This document shows, in pieces, positions 11,842-21,083 of a stretch of DNA of 64,000 bases. The notes beneath the pieces are model-generated. The model was not told the DNA's origin, made no database searches, and was given only the letters and a program-made list of their open reading frames with translations. Made by a program: the position numbers and the translations under genes. This DNA comes from Paraphoma chrysanthemicola (lineage: Eukaryota; Ascomycota; Dothideomycetes; Pleosporales; Phaeosphaeriaceae): contig JAGMWG010000006.1 in NCBI GenBank assembly GCA_020744225.1, forward strand, positions 1,674,001 to 1,738,000, given 5' to 3'. Each line of letters starts with the position of its first letter. The first letter of the stretch is position 1.

Positions 11842-12941
11842 ATGCTCAAAAAAACGTCTCTTCTTTGCGGAGGCCTGTTTCTTGTGTTCGTCATGTTCTA
11901 CTTCCCACGCGCCCTAGAAATAAGGCGACCTGAGACCTCAGATTTGGTTATTGGTATCGCCTTAACGGCTAATCATGGCACGGTGTCGCTCAGAAATGAG
12001 GATGGGTCATTCACAGACCTAGGTCGAATCGAAGGCTCCCTTGAATATACAAAGCTCATGCGGAGGCTAGCTTCGCAGGAGTCATGGCATCTGAGGTATG
12101 TTCGTTCAGTGGGACGCCGAGCAGATCTTTCAAGACATACACTGATCCACCAAGCGATCCTTACGGTTCTTTGGACAATATGTGGGATGACTGGCCTCGT
12201 CAGATATTACGATCCGCTCGGAAGAGCATTGGCCTTCCAGCATCGTCAGAGGTGGCTGTCATAGCCAGATTTCTCAAAGACGTACTAGCACTAGTGGATG
12301 CAAGGGATGGGCAATCACCTTCCACCTTGATCAGCTTTCCTGCATTGCCGGGTCTCTTTCAAGAGGACATTGTCGATGCTGCAAGTTATATCGGTCTGCG
12401 CAGCTTGCGGAATGGATTCGAAAAACATCCCCACGAAATGGTTGCCGCATACGCTGGGAATGGTTTGGGTCTAATTATGAGCTGCAGCGGCCCAAGAAAA
12501 TGTGATAAAGCGGGTGATAAGTTCGAAGTGCGACACACAGTCCTGGCGGAATATACCGAGGCTGCACTTCTTTTACACCATGAGTACATGAACAAGGCAC
12601 TGGAGATACCATATGCGGAGATGACGCTCAAAGTGTCCTTTGACCTGGGCAGCGGCCAGCAGCCAAGCGAAGAAGATCTTCGGAGTTTCTTCTTGAAGTT
12701 CTTGAGCCACGTGTATACGATAGGCGGCTCATTCGATGCCCCAGAAAAAATCACTGTCATTTTGACTGGGAGTTTGGATAGTGTGGCCGATGGAAAACTA
12801 CAAAATGCTTCCAAAGCTGCGGTCCAGGCTCTTCCATCAAAATTTGAAGGCTTCTTCGACAATTCAAACTACATAGCTGCAAGGGGTGCAGCCGAGTTGG
12901 CGTGGCGGGCCTCGAGACCCAAGGAGAACATGGAGATCTGA
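11842..12941 (+). CDS. ASKHA (actin/HSP70-like ATPase fold) protein with N-terminal anchor, copy 1
   Basis: Two exons, 11842-12095 and 12155-12941, give 346 residues; an alternative acceptor at 12124 also keeps frame but needs a 29-nt intron. Residues 5-25 form a hydrophobic signal anchor (LLCGGLFLVFVMFYF). The next block, VIGIALTANHGTVSL, sits where HSP70/actin-type ATPases carry the phosphate-1 loop, but the usual GTT residues are missing. The motif SFPALPGLFQEDI and the C-terminal YIAARGAAELAWRA match the fungal HSP70-like proteins. A role as an active ATPase is therefore doubtful. The gene has a tandem paralogue 385 bases downstream with the same intron position and length pattern. Likely a membrane-anchored lumenal or extracellular protein; function unknown. 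Confidence 0.75.
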
Positions 12942-13326
12942 TGTGAGCAGTACCTTAAGATGAATGAGTGGGGGAAAGTCACGCAACACCTCGACACGAG
13001 TTGAAATTTACTGCTATAGCCAGCGCACGGCCGACTTAGCGCCGCGAGATGCAACAACTTTGTAGCTTTGTCAGTACACTATTCTAGAATGCATACAAAG
13101 CATTTTGAGAAAGCGACACCGACTATCTCCAAGTTCAGGCGATCGTGATCACTAACATAGTGTGCCAGTGTTGTACGAAAGTGCCACAGTTCGGAGAGCG
13201 AATATGCGCTCGCGGTAGGCACCACTGCGGCGTAGTCGCTCGCTTCCACGGACAACGACGGTCAAAAACATCTTGTCTCTGATTACACTCGGACTATCAT
13301 CTTCCGACTAGCCACAGTCCATCCTT
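12942..13326. other. Intergenic between tandem paralogues
   Basis: 385 bases holding the 3' flank of copy 1 and the promoter of copy 2. No clear element seen. Confidence 0.5.
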
Positions 13327-14420
13327 ATGCTCAAGGCAACGTCTTGTTTGTTGGCGGCCATTTGCGTCTGCTTCATGATTTGGGTATCATGGCGTGAGAT
13401 ACAGCTGAATGATGCCTTTGGAAGCTCCATCGTCGTTGGTATAGCTCTGACCGCAAACCACGCTGCTCTGTCTTGTAAACATACCAACGGATCTTTCGAA
13501 GACCTAGGTCGCATAGAGGGTACCGCAGAGTACATTGCGCTTATGCGGAGGCTATCTTCCTGGGATTCGTGGCACCTACAGTAAGTTGACGTCGATACAC
13601 CGTTCGATGTTGTCGGAATTCCTCCTGACTTTACGGTAGCCCGCCTTATCGAAGTTTAGGAGACTTAGGGAACGACTATCCTCGTCAAATGCGACGACGA
13701 GCGCGCAAGGCTGCGGGTCTCCCGGCCTCCTCAGACGTCGCAATCTTAGCAAGTGTGCTTAAGTCCATCATAGATGTAGTTGGAAACAGGACCGAATTGC
13801 CTCTCTCCGCACTAGTCAGCTTTCCTGCCCTACCAGGACTGTATCAGGAGGACATCGCCGATGCCGCAATATATGTTGGGCTACACCAATTGAGAGATGG
13901 ATACGGGTTGCATCCTCACGAGCTGGTTGCCACGTACGCGGCGCATGGCTTTGGGCTCAAAAACGGCAGCGAACTTTTATCAGGGGATAAGAGCTTCCCT
14001 ACTCGACCTACCCTACTAGTTGAGTATACAGAAATCGCATTCCTTCTGCACCACGACTTCATGGGCAAAGCTATCGAATTGCAGTGGCCAAGCATTGCCT
14101 TGAGAACGTCACTAGCCATGGGCAGCGACCACTCTCCAGACGAGATCGAAATCCGAAATCACGTCATCGAGTTCCTCTGGGATGAGTATTTGATACGCGA
14201 GCCAGATGACGGCCGAGCTCCTGAGACCGTGACAGTTCTCATAACTGGTAGTTCCAAAAGCCTGGCCGACGGCAGATTACAAAACGCGACCAGAACTGCT
14301 GTTGACCTACTGCATTCAAGAATAGAAATGTTTTCACACAATCCGGAGTATATTGCTGCAAGGGGTGCAGCAGAGCTGGCATGGCGAGCTTTAAAATCCG
14401 AAGAAAACGGCGAATTGTGA
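13327..14420 (+). CDS. ASKHA (actin/HSP70-like ATPase fold) protein with N-terminal anchor, copy 2
   Basis: Two exons, 13327-13580 and 13640-14420 (59-nt intron GTAAGT...GGTAG), give 344 residues. It is a paralogue of the preceding gene: first exons are the same length (254 nt) and share VGIALTANH, the NGSFEDLGRIEG-type stretch and RRLSS-DSWHL. Second exons share SFPALPGLYQEDI, a conserved ADGRLQNA-like stretch and YIAARGAAELAWRA. It has the same N-terminal hydrophobic anchor (CLLAAICVCFMIWV). By eye the pair is roughly half identical, so the duplication is old. The phosphate-1 loop is degenerate as in copy 1. Function unknown. Confidence 0.75.
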
Positions 14421-14899
14421 TATGACCAGTATTTCATTTGAGGCAGAGTATGTGCATGTTGGTCGAGCACCTCGACACGGGGATGAGATCTGCCTACAGC
14501 CAGTGCACAGCAAGGTTAGCGCGCTGCGGCGATATTCGGCGTGCAGGCAGGGAGGAGGGTTCCAGAACAGGCTAGCTTCGGTCATCCCATTTCAAATTGT
14601 AGAAATCCTAGCAAGAACGGAGAGGTTTCCACAGGGCGTTTGATGCTGCTCTTGCTTGGCCGAAGTTTTAGCAGTTGTGACATGCATCCAATCGGGCCTT
14701 TTGGCTAACTCCGTTCGTTCTGCCCCTCCCAGATACGTCATATTACCATTTATCACGATGTCACTGGAAACGTCCATCAGTCCACCACGGTCCGAGTTTT
14801 CTCAAAGAAATATACTTAGACCTTCCAACTCCTCAAATCTAAACCTCCATCCATCCCTACTTGCATCAACATTTCTCAAAATCAATCCACACCATCAAA
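14421..14899. promoter_or_regulatory. Upstream region of the DJ-1/Hsp31 gene
   Basis: About 480 bases; pyrimidine-rich with CA-rich leader sequence just before the next ATG (CATCAAAATG), as in many highly expressed fungal genes. No specific binding site identified. Confidence 0.4.
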
Positions 14900-15589
14900 A
14901 TGTCCAAGCCTAACGTTCTCTTCGTTCTTACTTCCCACAACAAGCTCGGCAACCTCGACAAGCCGACCGGATGGTACCTCCCTGAGCTCGCACATCCCTA
15001 CCACGTACTACACAACAAAGTCAACATCACCGTCGCATCACCCAAGGGCGGAGAATCACCTCTTGACCCCGCATCCATCGAGGCTGCCAAAGACGACGTT
15101 TCGGTCGCGTTCCTCAAGAACAACGAACAAGTCTGGAAAACCACGCAAAAGCTCAGCGACTTTGTCGGCAAGGCCAAGGACTTTGACGCGATTTTCTACG
15201 TTGGCGGACATGGACCCATGTTTGATCTCGCGGATGATGCCACGAGCCAGCAATTGATCAAGGAGTTCTGGGAAGCAGACAAGATTGTCTCGGCCGTGTG
15301 CCATGCGCCTGCCGTGTTCTACAATGTCAAGCTCAGCGATGGAAGCCTGCTGGTTGCGGGCAAGGAGGTTACGGCTTTCACCAACGCGGAGGAGGAGCAA
15401 GTGGGTTTGAGCAAGGTTGTGCCGTTCTTGCCTGAGGATGCGCTGCAGAAGGCAAGTGGAGGAAAGTTCGTCAAGGCGGCGGAGCCATGGGGTGAGAAAG
15501 TTGCGATTTCAGGACGATTGATCACGGGCCAGAATCCAGCAAGTGCGACCGCTGTGGGTGAGGCGCTCGCAAAGGCGCTGAAAGTCTAG
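14900..15589 (+). CDS. DJ-1/PfpI family, Hsp31-type glyoxalase III/chaperone
   Basis: Single exon, 229 residues, typical for fungal Hsp31. The start is the ATG in ATCAAAATGTCC; an upstream in-frame ATG exists but adds only a non-conserved extension. Visible family residues are Glu29 (WYLPELAHP), GGHGPMFD at 102-109, and the nucleophile elbow AVCHAP with Cys134-His135. Hsp31-type proteins convert methylglyoxal to D-lactate without cofactor and act as stress chaperones in the cytosol. No introns and strong codon preference for C-ending codons suggest good expression. Confidence 0.92.
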   Translation: MSKPNVLFVLTSHNKLGNLDKPTGWYLPELAHPYHVLHNKVNITVASPKGGESPLDPASIEAAKDDVSVAFLKNNEQVWKTTQKLSDFVGKAKDFDAIFYVGGHGPMFDLADDATSQQLIKEFWEADKIVSAVCHAPAVFYNVKLSDGSLLVAGKEVTAFTNAEEEQVGLSKVVPFLPEDALQKASGGKFVKAAEPWGEKVAISGRLITGQNPASATAVGEALAKALKV

Positions 15590-16803
15590 AGCCTGTCACT
15601 GGTCTAGATATAAGGACCTTGATAGATTCTACGCTTAGCTTTTTCAAAAGTTCATAAATCAGCCACAAGGGTTGACAACACAACTGTCTGCTCCTACCAT
15701 GCACGTGACATCCTGCGCTGAAAATGAGAGGGTTCGATGGTTGTTGCAAGTGGCTGACTTGTGGGCTTTGCGGCCCATGAGTGATGACAGTAAACGGGTC
15801 GGACCGTTGGTCGGAGTAGTGAAGGGGTGACCGTTGTTTAAGATCGCCGGGCCATTGTGGGAAAGTATCTTGTGTTCGACATGCACGAGCAAAATCGTCG
15901 CTTGATGGGACTGCGATTCAACGCAAGTCATCCTGATATACCGTCCACTCTCTGAAACCCAGTTTCTAGTCTTGATCCAGATCCAACGCCTGGACCACGT
16001 ATAATTGTATACAGAAACCCTTTCATCTTCAAGTAGACACCCAAGGCATGCATCTCGATGATAAAAGACGTCCCGTTGCTGGTGACGCGTTCTGAGAGGA
16101 ACTGTTTTGTTTTCCGTCGCTGTAAGGTGATTTGATCCTTTGCGTGAACAATAGTGATCTTGTCGCTCTACAAGCGATTGCCATTGTGCGTCTTGCCCAC
16201 ACCGGGTACAGATTAGTATGGGCCCTGGTCTAGCGCCAGCTACAGTCTTTTGACTAGCGTTGCGGCTAGCGCAGCCGGCCGGCTGTGAGAAATAAAAGGC
16301 GAGAAGAAGAAAAGAGATCATTGTTAGAGAAAGCTAGAGTACAGGACATGATCCGTGAAATCGTATGATTTGGGCAATGGGGACGGTTCGAAACGTAGAA
16401 ACAACGGCGGTCGGAGGGCTCATATTGCCATATCGTGTTCCTGGGGGAGCAACAACATGGTTGTACAATCCGGCCGGTCGGCGATGTGTCCGTTTCGAAG
16501 TCCAGATATCGAATGAAGTAACGCCGCTGATCTCGGCCTTTGGGTATCGTGAAACAAAGATGCCTTCCTATCCTGCTGACGAGGTGAGTATGCCAGACCG
16601 AAGCACGCATACTTGCCTCGCCAGTACCATGCAAAACGCCGAACACCGCATCCAGCAGAAGGTGGCGCATTACAAACCTCTGAAGGTTATGCTTGCATCC
16701 ACGGAATCCCTGCGTCCACACCAAGCTGCTCAGAACGAGCAATAAGAAGACCTTCATCGGTAGTCATGCGTCCTGCTGGCCGAGGTTATGCGATCTGGGG
16801 TCC
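15590..16803. other. Intergenic between DJ-1 gene and TRF4; only weak open frames
   Basis: About 1.2 kb. It contains mutually overlapping open frames on both strands: minus 15659-16321, minus 16266-16757 with a signal-peptide-like start (MKVFLLLVLSSLVWTQG), and plus 16365-16745. None has a recognisable domain and they exclude one another, so none is called as a gene. A small secreted protein on the minus strand remains possible. Confidence 0.4.
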
Positions 16804-19121
16804 TCAGTCCGAATCGAAATCGATATCAGAATGTGCATCCGGATTGCGGACTTCCGGGATACTACGCACAACATCGCGTGAGCAACCCACCACGAACAAA
16901 TGCAAATGGCCAGTGAACCACCATCGTGCTCCTCCTTCAGAAAGCAACGCCACGCATGCAAAAAGCACTCAACAACTTACTTGAGAGTCTTTAAGTGATT
17001 TCGCTGCTTGATATACGCATCGTAGTTGCCGCCGATGATGGAGCCTAGGATACTTGATCCAACGTTGTTGCCGAGTCGAGATGCCTCCATGCGATTGACC
17101 AGTGTGTCGTGAGCTTCAGCAAAGACCTTGAACGCCTGCTCAGCTTTGTGCGAACCTCCGGATATGTTGTTGTCGGGTCTATTCGGATCCTGGATGGAAA
17201 GCCCGTTTGCCTTCTCGGCTCGACCGTCAACGTCGACACCCGTCTACCATACATTAGCTGACATTCTCCAGGTAACATCTTCTATAAAGGCTTGAAGGGT
17301 ATGGACCTACCTTGTCCACAATCCAAGGAGGGTGCATCTGGATGCGCTGGCGATGAAGATCGAAATTCTTGCCATAGTACTCAAGGAACTCTAGGTAAGA
17401 CTCTCCGAGGTTATCCGACTTTCTGCCGTGCTGGAGAAAGCTGACGATCAAGCAGATGATGGTGAAGCCACCCAGACCACCGGAATGAACTTCGTTCAGA
17501 TCTCGCATGACGAGCAATTGTTTGACCAGTGCCACCAGATAGACCATGTCGGGGTATTGCTGCTTCCATTGCTTGAAAGTCGCCTGTGCTTGAACGCCGC
17601 TGAGGTTCTCAAATGAAATGTCGACTGCGAGAAGTGTAATGCGATCCTGAAACTTTATTATGGGAACTTTGGCGTTTGCTATGACGATGGGACGGATCGC
17701 CATGCCGACATTCTGTAGCTTCCTCGAAGCTTTGTAGAGTGCACTCTTGACTTTAGATCGATCGGAATCCGTGGTGAATAGAGGAGGACCGCCGTTGAAG
17801 TGCCTGTCCGAAGTGTACACGAGGTCCATATCCGAGCCGGGCAGATACAAGCCAGCCGGATACGAGCCGAAAGAGAGAATTCGACCACTCTCGCCATTCG
17901 GAAACCATCCGCGGCCACTCAATGCACTAGACACGCGTTGTACGAGGGAATGACGCGCGTTGTGCTCGTATGGCTGAGGCGAAACAAAGTCGTAGAAGTC
18001 GAGGATTTCGTTGTGGAGCCTATCAATTATCAGACAAAATTTAATTGCGAACTTGGTGAATATAATTACCATCTCATTGGCTGGCCTGCAAGGTGGGCAT
18101 ACGCCTGCGGATCTTTGGCCCACGGGGTAGGATCGCCTCGTGAAGGTGCCCACTCCGCCGTGATGGGTACAACGCCAGTTTTGCGCTTGCGACCTCTACT
18201 CCGGTCTGCACTGCTGGTTTCTGGGACTGGTCTCGGATCATAACGTGGCTCATCGCGGATGCCGTCGCCATAGTCGAGCTCATTCAAGGAGCCTTCCACA
18301 GGGTGTGAGGCACCGTTGGCTTTGCGTGTACGCGAAACGGGGGGGTCATCATAGCGAGCGCCGGTGTTGTCGATGTCGCTACCATCATCCTGGCTACCTT
18401 CATCGTCATCACCATCGCCAAAAGAGATGAAGTCGATATTGTCTGCCACGTCGTTATTCCTAGCCAGCTTCTCCGCCTCTTGGTTCTTTGCTTTACGTAT
18501 GAGCTGCACCACATCTTTCTTGACACCTGTCGTTTCACTAGGAGGTGGCAGGGCAGTGTACGGATCAGGGTTCGACCATCGAGGGACGGAATCGCCGTCG
18601 GGTCGCGGGGCCTGCACCTTGGCAATCTTCTGATTGCGGCTCTGCACTTCGCCATCTTCCTGACTAGATGCGTCGGTCTCAACATCCATGTCTGCCTCTT
18701 CGTCATCGGATATTTCATCTGGATTCAAGAAGCGACTTGGGCCATCGGAAACCCCATATGTGTGCTCGGGACTACCGTCTTCACGATGTTGGAGCAACGC
18801 GCGCTCATGGGGAGCGCGTTTACGATAGCCGCCACGACGCTGCCCGTTGGCATTGTTCCTGCCGTTGCGACCGTGCTGGTCATTGCGACCGCGACGAGAA
18901 GCCCCGCCATTTCGATCTCGTCGCGAGGCGTGCGAGCCAGGGTTAGCGGGTCCTGAGGGCGGAAAGTGCGGGGCGCGGTGGTTTGATTCAAACGTGAATT
19001 CGGAATGCTTTTGACCGCCTGGCCTGTAATTATCGCCAGTGCCGTTGGTGAATGTCATGCGATCTGCCAGAGGCGGCGGGCGGTCGCGCTCGGGCCGTGA
19101 GGGGCGGTACGTATCCGCCAT
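16804..19121 (-). CDS. TRF4: Non-canonical poly(A) RNA polymerase of the TRAMP complex (Trf4/Cid14)
   Basis: Four exons: 19121-18070, 18019-17311, 17243-16981, 16861-16804, giving 693 residues. The start ATG (ACAAGATGGCG) follows an in-frame open stretch without better starts. The N-terminal third is Arg/Gly/Asn-rich with acidic patches and probably disordered. The catalytic core has the nucleotidyltransferase signature GS (402-403) with Asp414 and Asp416 in GSDMDLVYT, and a third Asp484 in AVDISF. It is followed by the PAP/25A-associated region (GGFTIICLIVSFLQ). Trf4 adds short poly(A) tails to aberrant nuclear RNAs for exosome decay, with Air1/2 and Mtr4. The last intron (119 nt, GTAAGT...GCGTAG with a GCTCAC branch) leads to a 58-nt exon ending in an acidic tail. 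Confidence 0.9.
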
Positions 19122-19764
19122 CTTGTGAACGCGTTCTGCGGTTTGAAGCAACCAAATCGGTTGCGCGAGCTGTTTGTCAACTTGAGGTGGATGCGGGCGG
19201 TGAGGTGGCAGGGACAAAGAGGCGCGAACTTTTTGCTGGTCGAGTTCCAGTGCGCCAAGAGTGGCTCGTGCGTAATCATGATGGGGAATGCGCAGACGCG
19301 GTGACCCTCGGCATGCAGCTCCTGTGCTGCTCAATCGAGGGTGAATGCCAAAATTGAATAGTCCAAGTTGACTCGCCTGCGAGAAGTACACATCTTTGAC
19401 GCCGGCTGAAAGATGCCTTGCAGACTGAGAACATGTCCAGGCCAGTTTGAGCCGCCCACTTTGAATACATATCTTACATTCCTTGACATCAGCATACAAT
19501 AGAATATGTACATTTGCGAGTGGAGAACAATGTTGGTACTCGGGGCCCCCACTTGCCATCCCTATGAACCAAGTCCTGGCGCCATCGCTCTCATGAATGC
19601 TATACCAGCACATTAACGCCAGCTGTATGCAGGAAACGGGTAATCGGGCGGTCTACTTTCGCCAGTCTGAAAATGTTGCCAAAGACCTGGTAGCACTGCT
19701 GGCCCTCTCTGGCGACCAACGTGAGCCCCGTGGATAAAGTTGAGCTCTTCAGCAGCCCGTAGTC
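19122..19764. other. Intergenic, upstream of TRF4 and 3' of PAM16
   Basis: The minus frame of TRF4 stays open to 19613 but has no conserved sequence there, so this is taken as 5' UTR/promoter. Nothing else seen. Confidence 0.45.
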
Positions 19765-20232
19765 TCAATCCTCTTTCGTAAACTTCGGCTTGAAGCCCTC
19801 TCTCAACTCTTTCTCCCGTTCCGCCACCCGCTGATGTCCTTGTAATTCCCGTTCAATTCGTTCTCTTGCCCGTAATATTTTACTTTGCAGGTAGAAGCTG
19901 CCACCCTTCTTCGGATCGTTGATGTCGAATAGCCGCTTGAATCGCTCCGTCACAGCCTCCATCTCGATGTTGCCCATCTTGCCTGGTCCGACATTGAGAA
20001 TCTGGCATGCCTCGTCCATGGAGATGTTTGAGGCAGAGAAGGCGCCTCCTCCACTGCCCCCACCGCCCTGGTTTGCAGCTGCATATTTTTGCGCTGCAGC
20101 GGCTTGACGATATGATTCGGAGACGGCGCGGCCTATTATTCGTGCGCCAGAGAAGACGACTTGTGTTATTATGCGGTGGGCCTGCAGTTGTTAGCACTCG
20201 TCCGTAAGGCGAAAACTTGCAGAGCATACCAT
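19765..20232 (-). CDS. PAM16: Mitochondrial import motor subunit Pam16/Tim16
   Basis: Two coding exons: the first is only the start codon (20232-20230), then a 48-nt intron (GTATGC...CTGCAG with branch GCTAAC), then 20181-19765. The product has 139 residues. Splicing joins Met directly to AHRIITQVVFSGARIIGRAVSESYRQ, the conserved N-terminus of the family. Next are an Ala/Gln/Gly-rich linker and the degenerate J-like domain (MDEACQILNVG...FDINDPKKGGSFYLQSKI), where the HPD motif of true J proteins is replaced. Pam16 pairs with Pam18 and restrains its stimulation of mtHsp70 at the TIM23 channel. Matrix side of the inner membrane. Confidence 0.92.
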
Positions 20233-21083
20233 TGTAGTGCGAGAGAGTGAGAATAAGGCTTAGAGAGGCCTGGACAGGAGTCAGGAGCCTAGCTGCGTGG
20301 TATGCGATGGATGCCGCTGGCGATGAATCGTCTACAAAATTGTGGCTCGCCTTCCGAAGAATCGGGTTCCTTCCGCGCGACGCCACGTGATGCCGAACTA
20401 GTCGGCCCATCGCCTCGGAACCTCTGTAAGTCTGCAAGCGGGTCCTGTTGTATATGACCTCAGACAGGATATCCAAAGAGCATGAGGTGCTTGCATATGC
20501 CGGGTCTTCAGGTCTTATTTTCGTGAACAGTATCAATCAATCGTCAAGTGATGAGCTGCGTGCCTCTGCACTGACTTGAGCCAATCAAGTCTCGATCGCA
20601 AAGTTGATGCACGATCCGTCTTATACCTGCACCTCGCAATGCTGCACGATAGAGACATCATAAGAGCTCGTGCAATGAATGAGGTCTCACACATATGTCT
20701 CTTGGAGGATTACTGTTTGTGGCCTGGGATTGAGGCTGTCCATGACGCTTGCGCATGCCTTGGGCTAGGACGTCTTCACATGCACAAAGGTCCCCGCCGA
20801 GCGTCATCACAAGGGCAGCAGCAGCAGCCTTGAGCGCCATGACACTGCAAGGCTTCTCTTCAACCTCAAAATAATCTCCTTTTCTGACTATTGCGTGACA
20901 AAAGTCTCCAGGTGTGGCTCAACAACCGACGCGGCTCTCAGCCTCATTCGCGCAGCCCTATGACGCACGTCTGGATGCATGGCAGCACTAGGTTGGTCTT
21001 CCAAACACCCGCGTTATATGTGCACGCAATAGCCCACCACACACCATGCTTACGCGCCGCAAGATATCCCCTGGCTAGAGCAC
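20233..21083. promoter_or_regulatory. Divergent intergenic region PAM16 / Pex30-like gene
   Basis: About 850 bases. Short open frames without motifs. No element recognised. Confidence 0.4.

Noticed and set aside
12096..12124. 29-nt intron in the first ASKHA gene
   Set aside because: It keeps frame but is shorter than known functional fungal introns. The 59-nt alternative ending at 12154 has a branch-like ACTGATC and matches the intron length of the paralogue.
15659..16321. 220-codon minus-strand open frame
   Set aside because: ATG present and hydrophobic start, but composition looks random, there is no motif, and other frames overlap it. Not called.
19122..19613. N-terminal extension of TRF4 (frame open to 19613)
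   Set aside because: The extra 160 residues resemble no family sequence, while ATG 19121 is in good context and starts a typical Trf4 N-terminus.
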